Shown in pieces: positions 52,124 to 64,000 of a stretch of 64,000 bases of DNA; position 1 is the first letter of the stretch, and each line of letters starts with the position of its first letter. The translations under genes were made by a program, and so were the position numbers. Below the pieces are notes generated by a model. That model saw nothing but the letters and a program-made list of their open reading frames with translations. It did no database searches and had not been told where the DNA came from. Source of the stretch: Onchocerca volvulus. Taxonomy: Eukaryota; Nematoda; Chromadorea; Rhabditida; Onchocercidae. The DNA is taken from assembly GCA_000499405.2 (NCBI GenBank), contig HG738138.1, positions 868,001 through 932,000 of the forward strand, given 5' to 3'.

Positions 52124-55100
52124 CTTAACAGCTCTATATTTTTAATTGTAATCAGTTTAAAACGTAGAGCTGCTAAGTTTATTCAGTTTGGCTAAATTTG
52201 TGAAATTTAATTTTGAATTTTCACGGTTTTTTTTATATTTTATGAGTCCTTTGCTGAAAATAAAATATACTATTGTTAACATGAGCATAACAAATTGCAT
52301 AAGGAATTTTCTGGATTTCAAATAATTTCTGTGCTTAAAACTGATTTGGAATTGATTGTCAGGAACCAAGAACTGAGCATGAAGAGAAATCGAACATTAC
52401 AGATTCATAGTTGAATCTTTTGCTGGAAAAGAAATTTGGAATTGGACTCCATGAATTGTCTTACATTGTAATATGCTTGCTTTACAGGAATTCAAATCTC
52501 TCCGTTCGTTAACTTTGTTTTTGGATCAGAACGAAATTTTCGTTTCATAGATTCGTTGGCAGGGATTTTCAGCTGTTCTCCGTTAAAGATCTAAGCTTGA
52601 GCGCAACATTCATTCATTTTGTGAACAAAATGATTGGTTATTGACTGTTTGTATTACGCAATATGCAAGCAGAAGAGTTTAAAAATTTTAGAACTGACAC
52701 TGACTTTGGAGTAAACTCCATTATTAGAGGTCATCATGCTGCAATGATCATCTATAGGACAAACATTTCACCTCATTGTCTTCTAAAATGTGCATAGATC
52801 TGAGCTAACTTCGAAAGATTAATTACTAAGCAAATTAAGAATTTCTGATTGGCAGATCAAAATGAACAGATGGTATCGGACCAGCTGATCGTTGTAAACT
52901 TCATATGTTATTTCCAAATTTGTTCCGATTCAGTACTTCCCTTTTTTTGTCAAGTCACCTTATTCCGTCAAAGTTTAGGATTAAACGAATTTCATTTCCT
53001 GAGATAGGAAGATTCTCAGCTGTCGGGGGTCCCGAAAATTGAGCGAAGATTTCAGTGTACATGGGAGGAATGGCGAAAAAAAGTGATTTACCATATGGAG
53101 TATAAATTTGAAAACAGAAGATTACCTGCTTCATTCTGCTATATTATTTCCTAACAGTATATGGGCATTATTGAAATGAATAATCAGTAAGAGTATTTGA
53201 TATTACTGACATTAAAAGTTCAGTGAATAATGTTTGAAGTACGAACGAAATCTGTTGAATTCATCTTATATCACGCGTCCAATTTTTCTGCGAGAAGTTA
53301 TCTTGAAATTGCAAAATTCATAATTTTGAATCAAATTCCTTAAGAAATAAAAAAAAGCTTTGGGTATTCGGGTTTTCTTTTTTTTAGTCGGATATTACGA
53401 TGGAAAGGCTCATTTTATGAATTTTATTCAATTTTGATTCTACTAATAATAATCCATTGGAAATAAAACTGATAAAAATTTAAAACCTTCAAATAATTTC
53501 ATTTGTTTTTTTACTCTAAGTTCATTTAAGTTGAAATTTTCAATACTAAAATATTTCAAAATTTTGGAAGAAATTTTAAAATTAGAATGACCGAAAAAAA
53601 TTTCTAATTTTTATTAGAAAAATTCTGAAAAATTTATAAAATGAATGAATATCCTTTCAATCTTAATACTTACAATTTCCTGAAATTCAAATTTTTTCAA
53701 TTGTTTTAAGGTAAGATGATTATATTTATCAGCGCTTTTTTCATAACTAAACAGCCAAATTAAATATTTTTCAAATCTAGCAATTATTTAGCCAAGCAAA
53801 GCAAAAAGCTGCTGAAGTCATTATAAAGTTATTCTCTTGTTTTCATCTTTTATTGTTTGCAAAATTTTCATGATTTGTAGTTCGATTCTCAGCAAAGACT
53901 TTATTTTTGCTAATCTTCCAATTGTTAATTATATCCTATCAAGTTTAATACCTTATAATTGTCCTTCTTAAGATATAAAAGAGATTGCTCTTTCTAATTG
54001 ATTTGCAAACCAGACTTCTATCCAATCTTGATTGAAAAATGAGTAGTCATTGATTTTCTTCGTAACTTTCCTCTTTCCCATCGAATTTGAAAACAAAATC
54101 AATATAATTCGTAAAATTTTATACTGTAAATATAAGTTGCGAATATTCCAAATTTCAATCAAATTTCACTGATGCAAAGAAACTTCCTGCGATTCATTCT
54201 ATTCAAAATACACAAAATTTCGTTCGAAACAGATGAATATTTTCTACGAATTTCTAATTATATTTTTATACTAATTTTCATATATTTTGAATAAATTATA
54301 AAATTTCTAGAAAAAAAAAAGAAGGATTTTCAACATTTTTCGAATAATTTCAAAAAATTAGATAAATATTATGCATTTGTTCGAAATACTTTGAAAATTG
54401 CCCTAGCCATTTTTCTTTACTTTTTTCGACCTTTTTTTTTTTTTCTCGAAATAGTTCGAAAAATGAGTTAAGATAATGTTTTTTTTTTTCTTCTTACCAC
54501 TTGATGAAATCGCGTGGCACTTTTTTCGATTTGCTAGAAATGGAAAAAGTATAAAAACAGCTGTTTTTAATTAAATAGAAAAGTCTTTTGAGTTTAATTT
54601 TTCGAAGTAAAATAATACTTCTTATCAGAGTGATAATTTGATTTTGATAGCACAAGAAAAAAAACCAATGAAATTATTTGATTTTTTGTGTGAGAAAAGT
54701 TATACTTTTTATTTACTTATTTGTTTTGAATAATATTCATTTTACCTCTTTAGAAAACACACTATTTTCTTCTGCAGAAAGAAAGCGGATAACTTTTCTG
54801 TTTCTTTTCATATCAAATTTGATTTTTGTTGAAATAGATAAATTGAAATAATTGAGAAAAAAAAATTTTTAAATTTTGCATTTATAATTGGTATTCTTCA
54901 ATATAAGTTGCAGAATTTACTTCAGAATTACCTGAATGATCCTTGTCCTTTGTTCTCTTTAAAAATTTTTTTGGTTCTAGAAATACTTGCTCAATTAAAT
55001 TGCAAGATTGGTGAAAAAAAAAAAAAAAAAAAAAAGGAAATTTAGAGAATTCAAGGACCGATGTTTTTCAAACTGCAATTTTCTTTATTTGAAATTCTAC

Positions 55101-57509
55101 ACTTTTCAGTTTCTCACCTTTTAATCGGTATTTTCTTAATTCGCTTTGCTTAAACATGATTAATGATTTCTTTTTTTTCGAGTGGCGGAGGGAACTTAGT
55201 TTTAAATGAAGCATAAATAAAAAAAACTTTCAAACGAATCAATCAATAACAGAGTAATTTGTGAAATATTAGCACAAATATAAAGAAATAAAGTAAAGTG
55301 GTCGTAAGTTCGGAAAATGTAGTCTTATTTCATTCTATTCTAGTAATAATTATCGAGCATTCTCCCAAATATCTGAATCATTTCATATTATTTCTTTAAA
55401 ATAGTAAAGAATGCCTGTTTTATTGGTAAACTATGTTCATTAATTTCATTGCGATAAAAATAAAAAAGTGGTACTGTGTAAATTTGCTAAATGAATGTTG
55501 CTGTAAGAGTGCAAATGCGATGCTATTGCTGGTGATGGCAATGATGATAGTGATAATGATGGTGGTAGTGAGAATGGTGATAATGATAATGATCGCAAAA
55601 GCTTTAAACTGGAATAATTCTGTTAATGTGAAATAATGACGAAACTAAAAAAGTCATATTACCTCGAAAAAGAATACTAGCACTTGTGATATTTTCTAAG
55701 TTGTTTTAATGATGATATAACTTTATAAACTGATATGGATAATCAATCTGGGATCAACTTTGTTGATGCTAATAATAATGATAGTGGTGTGATGGCATAG
55801 ATGATAATTTAAACGACTTAATTGATAACATTAGTTATCCTCATGATAACATTATGGAAATTTATCATGAAGTATAACTAATTAACAGGTTACGTTCACT
55901 TATTTTTGATGAAGGATTTATGTGAAGGATAATAGTGACACTATGCAGTTTGTTGGTAGCAATTAATTTGCGCTAAATTCTCCAAAAGAATTTGAAATTA
56001 ACAACAAATTTTTTTTCTTGAAATTCAAACACGATCTTTGCTACAATTGATTAAATGGAATTTCGATAAATTAAAAGAAAAAGACAAAAGTATACCATTT
56101 ATCACTACAACAATCTAATCTTAATGAACTACTTGCTAATAAGTGGATTTATGATTAAAAAAAAAAAAAAAAGTGGATTGGCATCAAGCGACATTGTTCT
56201 GTTCCATTAAATTTGTTGTTTAAATGGAATGTATCATTTCAGTTCTTCAAAATTATTAAGAATTCATAGATTTTCAGAATATTCTCTATGGTTGCGGAAT
56301 TACTGCTGCTTGAAGAATATCATTTATCAAGTAGTTTATATTTGAAAGAAGAAAAAAAAAGAAATAAGCAAATGATTTTAGAATATAGAGAATATTTCCA
56401 TTTATTGTTTTTCAATTAATTTATGTCGGGAATGAAATTATGCAAAATCCAAACATTCCTTCTTTATGAAGATAATATTTTTGAAAGTATTGTATGAATT
56501 TTTTTACAGTCAAAATTTACTCTTCTTTTTGTCTGATATCACCATACATATGTTAATTTTGTCTAGATTAATTGAAATTCTGATATTCTAGCTAAAGTTT
56601 TATTATAAATAAAAAAGTATTTTAGTTCTTCTTAAGAAATACAATGTTCGAAAATTTTGTGATAACAAAGTAATCATTAACAGGATCACTGATAGGAATA
56701 ATAGTATTCATTCGTTTTCTTCATAATTGACATTTTTGAAAAGTTTTGATGAATATTAAGAAATAATTGAGAATTTTTGTTAAATTAATTTCATCAAAAC
56801 TTGGTCAAGTTAATGTCGAACTCAATAGGATTATCTCTTCATTTTTTTATTTTTTCCAACCGCTATCATTCACATAAGAATATAAAAGAATGAACTTTTT
56901 TTATCTTTTTTTTTTCTTGCTGAATTATGGTTGTATCTGGTTTGTTATCAGATAATTGGTTATGATAGGAATGATAAATATAGTCTCTTCATTGATAATA
57001 ACAACAATTTTTTTAATCTTTATTATTTCATTTCATCATAAAATCATATCATTATTACATTTTATTCCTAATATCGAAAATTCATTAATAGTTTTGGGAT
57101 CATATTTTGTTTTGCTTATCATTTGTAAATTTTCTCAAAATCAATTTTATCATTATATTATTTAAATTTGAATCGAGGAAATTTTGCAAACGATAAATGA
57201 GTATGATAGAATTTTATCGTAAAACTACTCGAATAACTTGTTTTAATACCATAAAATGCTTGCATTAGTATATAATTATTCGGATATAAAATCAACATCC
57301 CCAAATATGGCAGATTTTATATTTTATCCAAATAGATTTCCATATAATATTTTATTTTAAATAATTTATATTTAAATTGAAATTATGAAATTTTTTTTTC
57401 AACTTTTGACTCATTTTTTGATTAATTTAAGAGAATTCTGAAGAAAAAAAAAAAAAAAAAAAACAGAGACAATAAAAAAAAAGGTGTAGGAGGAGGTGAC
57501 AAATTTCAT
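52124..57509. other. Intergenic region between dph-3 and the VWA-domain gene
   Basis: About 5.4 kb without a supported gene. The part at about 52440-53340 has fewer homopolymers and a more mixed composition than the rest, yet carries no frame above 60 codons and no motif I recognise. It may hold UTR, a decayed element or noncoding RNA. At 55520-55610 a GAT/AAT-rich stretch gives an Asp/Asn/Gly-rich short frame on plus and a Met/Val-rich one in another frame; both look like trinucleotide-repeat by-products. Confidence 0.5.
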
Positions 57510-57534
57510 AGAACGGGGGACTGAAACCCGTTCT
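57510..57534 (+). other. GC-rich 8-bp hairpin upstream of the VWA-domain gene
   Basis: AGAACGGG at 57510-57517 pairs with CCCGTTCT at 57527-57534 around a nine-base loop. A C/T-rich tract (about 57556-57595) follows. It stands out from the AT-rich surroundings and lies about 160 bp before the inferred start codon, so it may be part of the promoter. It is not a tRNA anticodon arm: the loop is nine bases and the other arms are missing. Confidence 0.6.
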
Positions 57535-57691
57535 TCGAACTTCCAATTTATCAACTCCGTCCCCTCCCCTTTCCCCCGTTTCTCCTCCCAATTTATCTAT
57601 TTATCAATTTATTTTCCTTTGTATCAGGGAAATAAACTTTAACGAACGCGCAAAATATCCTACATGATACAGTGTCATCATATACAACAGC

Positions 57692-60600
57692 ATGGCTAGG
57701 CAACATCTAATTCTACTGGTAAAACTTACCTTTTCTTAATTACAAAAAAAATGTTTTTTATCTTTTTTTTTTTTACCTTCATCCCATCATTTGATTTAAT
57801 TATGAATGAATAATTTAATTACTTTCTTTTTTCCGTGGATCATTTTCAATTAATTAATTAGTCGTTTTGGATCACCTCAGTTTTTTGTCTTATTGTTAGA
57901 GAAAATGACAATATTTTTTTGTATAAATTAGAAAATAATTCGAATTTTTCAGCCTTCTTTAAAATATCGTCAATTTATTTAAACACATTCATTCTATCCA
58001 ATTTTTATTTTATTATAATTTAGATTACACAGACATTTTGTGTTTATTTAAAATTTTGTCAGTTTTATTTGAATACATTTATTCTTTTCAATTTTGCCTT
58101 ATTATAATTTAGATTGCACAAATATTTTGAGTTTATTAATCTATTTCAAATTTTTTCAATTTACTTAAATAACATTTGTTCTTTTTTTTTTCGAAATTTC
58201 ATGATTTCTTTGAAATATATTTTAAAATATTTTAAGGGGATAATTTCGTATAATTCAATCTTTCTTTCATTCCTTAATCATTTTTACATCCTCTTTCGTT
58301 TTTTATCATTTTCTTTCGAAAAAAATATCTTTAATAAATTATAAAAAATTTGCCCAAGGATATTATTCTGTCAAATCAATTTGTCGCATTCATTTCGATT
58401 TTTTTGTCTTCTTTTATTATATTAAATATAAATATTATATATACTGTTAAGAAAAAATTACCTTTTGTTAACAAATTGGTTAACTTTTTTTTCATTTTTA
58501 TTATTCTTCTTTGCATATTTTGGAAGAATCTAAGACCATTACTTTTTTCCTTTTTTTTCTTCGTTTTTCAAATTATCAATTGTTAAATTAAATTGGAAAT
58601 AAAAGATTATAAAAGAATATTCAAAATTTACATATTTAAATGATAGATAAAAAGAAAATTTTCATTTTATCAGATTTTTGCGAGTAATAAATTATCAATT
58701 CTCTACTAGATATCAAGTTAATTAATTTATTGTCGTATTATTAGAAAAATAAAAAGTTTGCACTTCGAGCTGAGTTTCCAAGCCTAACTGCAGTAAATGT
58801 GAAGAAAATACTACTTTTTGGAATGTTTCGAATATTATTCAAATTTGCATGAAATAAAGTCATATGAACCAAATCTTTTAATTATTCAACTTAATGTGAA
58901 ATGAAATATTAAATGAAAATAACTTCAAAGTTATTTACTCTGAATGAAAAAAATGAATATCAGTATAACACGCAATTATCAAAAATGACCTGAAGTTTGG
59001 GGAGAAATTTGAATTATTCTAGTGAAAAAAAAACAAAAAAAAAAAAAAGAACTTGAATAGATGTAATGATTTAACAAAGCCTTTTGAAGACCGGAATTAC
59101 AGAAAAGGAAAAAAAATTAACAAAGTTTTTTGAAGACCGTTCTGATCATGATATTTGATGTCCTATTCGTCAAATATATCACTCATGATCTTAACGAATT
59201 TATTTCCCACGACATCTTTTTTTTCTGACACTTTTTACAAGTATTACTAATTGAGAGTACAAAAAACTATAGCCTTTTTAAGATTGATTTCATCTAAAAA
59301 AAAAAAAATTTATTTTGCTGGTTAAATTTATACTTAGGAAAATTGTCAATTAGAGTTAGGTAAACAATTAAGTGGATAAATAAATAAGCAAATAACTAAG
59401 TAAGGAAGTAAATGAATATAAAACATACAGTTTAGATAAGGAAATAGATACTTAAATAATTAAATAAGCATTAAAACAATTAAATAAGTATGACAGAGAA
59501 ACATTTGAAATAATAAATTAATGAATCACTTTGTAAGTGATAAGACTTTTGATAAGTAAAAAATAAAAATTCACTTTAAAAGAGGAGTAGATATCAGCAC
59601 AAATTCTAAAATTAGTTTTCTTGAGATGCTAAGCTTTTAAAATAGTTTCGAGCGCCAATTATCAATATCAATTAATTTAATCATCACCGATTTGAAATTT
59701 TACCATGATCAGAACTTTCTGACAAATTTGAAAATACTTCAGAATTTGTTTATATGCTGAAGCATTCTTATGACTTTTAACTTTGAACTATTAAAGTTAT
59801 CTCTGTGAGGATTGCAATCATAAAATATGATAAAATAAATTCCACGACATATATATTATATTGCATCGAATTTTATTATTACTAATTTTATTTTTATTGA
59901 AATACTGATAGGATGCTAAAAACTGGTGATGTTTTTGCCCTATCTTATCAATGTATTCACTTCTTTAAAAAAAAAGAAGATAATTAAAGCAATCGTTAAT
60001 CTTCTGATTAAAATTGGAAAATGTTGTTCCAGTTAGTGTTTCAACACTTTTAATAAGGATAATTTACTGATAGATGCTTCATTTTCTTTCCTTACTTTAG
60101 CATTTTTTATTTTAAAAAAAAATTAGAACTTAATTATGCTTACTTTCTAATCATTATAAGTCATGATAGAGTAAAATAAAATAGGATCCAAATATTGTGG
60201 TTTTAAAAGCCGTATAATTTTTAACAAAAATTGATCATTTTATCTTATCGTTATTGTCAACTTTTTTCGGTATTTTTAAATTTTCATTTTTTTTTTTTTT
60301 AAAACGCAACAAAACGCGAATAAGTTGTGACATATTATTTATCACAGTTTAGAATAATGAACCTATTATTATTTCACCTTTCCAATTATGTTTCATTTAA
60401 TAATTTTCCAGCATTATTACAGATTAAACTCCAGTTTTTTTTTCATTTCAAGTTCATTTTTCAGTTCAGTTTAAATTTCTTTTTTTCGTGTTTGATTCAA
60501 AATTTCTACTCTTTTCTTGCTCATTTTATTTGATTTTCTTCTCCTATCATATAAAATAAAATCAAAAATAGAAAGAAAAATAGAGATTTTTGAATGGAAA

Positions 60601-63600
60601 TGTTCGGAAATAATATTTCACTTTAAAAAACAAAAAAAAAAAGGAAAAAATAATTAAACTTACTGTGAAAATTAACTAAACTAGTCGAAATCAGAAATGG
60701 ATCAAAATGTTAACCAGTAGGATTGTATAATTAAAATTCTTTCCCTTTCCTCTCCCATTTGCCCTTTTCTTGCGACAAAATTGGAATAAAAAATTAAATG
60801 AGATAAAGTTGTATGAATCTTTTGCAATGAATGTTCATAACATTTACTAATTAATGTTCTTAATTGCTGTTATAAGTTTTATGACCTCAAATTCATTAAT
60901 TCTTACTGATAATGATGTTTCTATTGCAGTTAAATTTCAATTTTATGTTAAAACTTTAATAATAACTTTCAACTTACAATTTTTTTTTCAACAATACAAT
61001 TTTTTTCAAATTTTAAAAATGATCAATAAATAATTATTTAAATATTTCTTGGTTGTAGCATGAATAATGAATTTCTAAATGAAATTCTTCGTGAACTAAC
61101 TGTTAGTTTAAATAATATTAGATTAAACGGATGAAATAAGCAGAAAAATTATTCGAAAGTTTATTTGCTATCTACATTCGTATTTTTCTTTTTCCTCCCA
61201 AAAATTTTTTAAATTTAAACTTCAGCTATTAATGATTGCTTTTATAGTTTGTACTAGCTTGTTTTTCCCATTTCTTTTTTTCGTTATTAAATATTTTTCG
61301 ATAGCTGCTGATTAGAAAAAAAAGTGAAAAAATTATCATATATAATGAACTGGTTGAAAAAAAGAAAAAAAGAAGGAAATAACCGGTTCAAGCATTTAGT
61401 AGTTTGCAAATGCTTATCACTTATCACTCGTAAGCGACAGAAAAACAAAAAAAAAAAAAAAAAAATTTTTTTTGTTAACGTATCTTGTAAAATTTAGCAA
61501 TTCTTTAAATTGGTTCGAGAAAGTTATAAAATAAACTTGTTTAAATTCTTAAAATTTCATTAATATTTTAAAATTAATTTCACTTTGAAAAAATTTGTAA
61601 ACTTGATAAAATATTCTTTTAAAATGGAATAAAAAATTAATGAACTGAGGATTTAAAAGGTAGAAGAGAGAAAGGAATAAGAAAAGATAGTAAGGAGAAA
61701 CGCGAAATAAACTGAGGAAAATTCATTAAAAAAAGTTTCATGAAAATAAACAGATATAAAAAATCTAAGCAAAATTTTTAAAATAACGAAAAAAAAAGTT
61801 CGTAGGGAATTTCCTGTTCTAAAATAAAATTATAATCTGAAATATTATAAAAAGAAATATTGCATTTTGCGCCTGTTAAAGTTTTTTTTTTGTTGTTTTA
61901 AGATTTTTATTTATCATTCCAAAGTTTCACTAAAAATTATTTGCTCTTGATTATCATTTAGATAATTTTTATCATTTTTAAATTTTCAAGGGTTTTAGCT
62001 TATGCTATATTTTGTGAAATAAAAATTAAGATCAAGTTTACTATTTATATAAAATAGAATTACCGATATTAGTTCAATATGAAATGGAATGGCTATATTA
62101 AAAATATGAAATCCTATTTTCCATAAACAATAAATACTTTAATTTTACTGAGGTAAAAATTTATTGCCATATTTGTTGATTAATTCAATATCAATAAATT
62201 TTGATATTTGTAAAAAAAAAATATCCAAATCTTGAAAATTGTTGAAATCTGTTTCAAAAGTTTTTTTTTTTTGAATTAATATAATAAAAGGACAAGCAAT
62301 TTCAATCTTCTAACTATTGCAATTTTAGCTTTCATTAAAATTTGAATTTTAAAATTTCAGGGCTTAGCAATCGTAGTATTTGTCTACGTGAAAACACAGA
62401 CGACACCAATTTTTCCAGTTAGTTGTTATCTTAATGTTCTCATTATATTGGATCGTTCCGATTCTGTCAAAGGTGGATTTAATCGAAGTCGGAATTTTGT
62501 TGTTAATGTTTCGGATGAACTCGATATCGGTCCTGCTACACACAGGGTTAGCTTCTGTGAAAGATTTTAAGCAAATAATCAGATTAGTAATTGATGAAAT
62601 TCATTTCATATAATTTAATTAATCTAATTAACAAAAGCCTTTCTTTCTCCGCTAAATTGGCAAAGTTTTCTCAGTTGTGATTTTATTATAATTTGTACAA
62701 TAATTTAATTTTTGACGAATAATAAATTGGCTAAATAAATTTATTGATTTGAATTATTATTCTAAGAATTGCGTGTTTTTCTATTGTTTAGTAACGTTAA
62801 TTATGTTGATTGCTTAAATAATCTCATTGGAAAAGTTTAATTTTAGAAATTTTTCTTATGGAAATGATGACGGGAGATCGATCGCTGAATGTTCGCTTAA
62901 ATTATGCAAGTTTTTACAAATTTTTGTGAAAATTCAGTATTTTTTCGTTTTCAGGTAGCAATGATCTTGTATTCTGGACTCAGTTATCGCCGTGAAGTAT
63001 TCAAATGGAATTTTGCTAAAAACAATCAAGAATTTAAAAAAACTGTGCTTGGATTAAGAGCTATCGGTGGTACAACAAATACGAGGTTTGAAAAATTTCC
63101 ATTTTAAATCGAAGTTTCTTACTTACTAGGATTTTAAACTTTAATTTCAAATTTTAATCTGACTGTATTCATTGAAAAATCGTTTTGATTTTTTAGTTCT
63201 TAAATTTGCTTCTTCTCGTTTCTGAATTTATCTTTAAAAAAAGGAAAAAGAAAAGACATTTTTTTTTATTTCTTTAGATGATAAAATCGACAGATTAATT
63301 TCCTGTTCAAATGAATATTTACTTCTCGAAAATATTTACACTTATGCTAAGTTTATCCATTGGTATATCAAAAATGATAAGAAGCACAGTAATCGATACC
63401 GATCAATAAATCCATTCTTCCTGTTTGATAAAAGACAATCAGTTTGGAATTTAAATGAAAAAAAAAAAGACTGCTTTTTCATATCAATCTTTTTGTTCAG
63501 GAAAGCACTGGAAATTGGGCTTGAATTAATGGAAACACGTAACAAATCAATTCCAACTCTTATTATGGTGGTTACGGATGGCCGAAGTGCGGATGATCCG

Positions 63601-63683
63601 AAAATTCCGGCTGAACAACTTCAGCGAATTCCGAATACATGGGTTTTTGCGGCAGCAACCGGAAATCCAGAAGCTGTTGACAA
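57692..63683 (+). CDS. Secreted protein with a von Willebrand factor A domain, 3' end outside the window
   Basis: VWA domains bind ligands through a Mg2+ ion in adhesion and matrix proteins. Exons 62361-62546, 62955-63085 and 63501-63683 are clear, and the last ends in a donor (AA/GTAAAA), so the gene continues to the right. The first exon, 57692-57718, is inferred. Its nine codons (MARQHLILL) end at a GTAAAA donor in the right phase and join GLAIVVFVYV to make a full signal peptide; an AACAG acceptor lies one base before its ATG. The MIDAS site is complete: DRSDS (residues 40-44), the Thr of GGTTNT (about 111) and D141 in VVTDGRS. The last visible strand, WVFAAATGN, fits the C-terminal half of the domain. 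Further domains are unknown. Confidence is high for the VWA exons and moderate for the first exon. Confidence 0.85.
59071..59139. repeat. 23-bp direct repeat, two copies 46 bp apart
   Basis: Copies at 59071-59093 and 59117-59139 share TTAACAAAG, two variable bases, then TTTTGAAGACCG. Confidence 0.75.
59144..59190. other. Bulged stem-loop with 17- and 23-nt arms
   Basis: The left arm 59144-59160 pairs with 59168-59190 as 8 bp plus 9 bp (one G-U), with a six-base bulge in the right arm and a seven-base loop. It resembles a short hairpin precursor, but no lower stem extends it to pre-miRNA length. Confidence 0.5.
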
Positions 63684-64000
63684 GTAAAATTCCATTTTCT
63701 GTTTTTTTTTTATTCGTTGAAAAGTTTAAAACACTTGAGAAAGTCGATCTTTTTTTTCAGTAATTCTGATTGATTAATTAAGTTGTAGAAATTAAAATCG
63801 TTTTAGATACATAAATCGAAATGTTGAATATTTTGAAATATTTTAAAAATAAATTCTGGAATTTCTTTTAATAGATAAAATGAGTAGATAATCTGAAAAG
63901 AGAATTCCATGATTCAAAAATTTCCAAAAACCCTTGCGGATTTTTTTTTTTTTTTTTTTTTTTCATTACATCGATGATCTCTTCATTCGATTTATTTGAA
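63684..64000 (+). other. Intron of the VWA-domain gene running off the window
   Basis: Starts with the donor GTAAAA. AT-rich, ending with a T run near 63942-63963 and no acceptor that continues the reading frame. Confidence 0.6.

Larger units (their letters stand above)
57719..62360 (+). other. 4.6-kb first intron of the VWA-domain gene (inferred)
   Basis: AT-rich, with no exon recognised; plus-strand frames at 58114-58586 and 60327-60533 are Phe/Ile-rich low-complexity translations. Two local structures are noted: a 23-bp direct repeat at 59071 and 59117, and a bulged hairpin at 59144-59190. If the first exon at 57692 is wrong, most of this is intergenic. Confidence 0.5.

Noticed and set aside
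55433..55636. Met/Val-rich ORF with an Asp/Asn-rich overlapping frame
   Set aside because: Both come from a GAT/AAT trinucleotide-rich stretch without splice sites, start context or a motif.
57510..57560. tRNA-like word TTCTTCGAAC beside a GC stem
   Set aside because: No acceptor, D or T arms can be drawn, and the stem loop is nine bases.
1..64000. CRISPR arrays, operons with bacterial-type ribosome binding sites, prophage or insertion sequences
   Set aside because: Genes are intron-rich and eukaryotic throughout; nothing of these kinds was seen.

Overview
The window is nuclear DNA from a nematode, most likely a spirurid or filarial-type worm. The base composition is strongly AT-rich, with homopolymer runs of up to 88 T. 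Introns end in the nematode acceptor TTTCAG, and similar acceptors sit just upstream of several start codons, as expected for spliced-leader trans-splicing. There is a canonical cuticle collagen of the SQT-1/ROL-6 type. The species call is an inference; the phylum is well supported.

Eight protein-coding genes can be reconstructed exon by exon. Every junction listed keeps a consistent codon phase. In order: (1) 1195-4999, minus: a CAL-4-like four-EF-hand protein with a long N-terminal extension. (2) 14946-18385, plus: adenosine deaminase, 10 exons, 367 aa, all active-site residues present. (3) 25210-35794, plus: a 31-exon, 1526-aa Mesh-like membrane protein with NIDO, AMOP, VWD and sushi regions. 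(4) 39225-41690, plus: a cuticle collagen, 334 aa. (5) 43641-46545, plus: an unnamed single-pass protein with EGF-like repeats, 325 aa, carrying a probable GC-AG intron. (6) 47947-50469, minus: an MKK4-type MAP kinase kinase, 365 aa. (7) 51553-52088, plus: the diphthamide factor DPH3, 82 aa. (8) 57692 to beyond the right edge, plus: a secreted von Willebrand A domain protein with a complete MIDAS metal site, whose signal peptide is split by a 4.6-kb intron.

No operon is evident. Genes 5 and 6 converge; genes 6 and 7 diverge across about 1.1 kb that holds an unusual GC-richer, palindrome-rich island. The long spaces at 5.1-14.9, 18.5-25.1, 35.9-39.1 and 52.1-57.5 kb hold simple repeats and no convincing exon. 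Functionally the genes are a mixed set: calcium sensing, purine salvage, epithelial junction or adhesion, cuticle, stress kinase signalling and translation-factor modification.

The best candidates for something undescribed are the orphan EGF-like membrane protein, the structured GC-richer island between mkk-4 and dph-3, a triplicated block after the collagen gene containing two AATAAA signals, and a foldback cluster in the mkk-4 first intron. No CRISPR array, tRNA, rRNA or intact transposon was seen.
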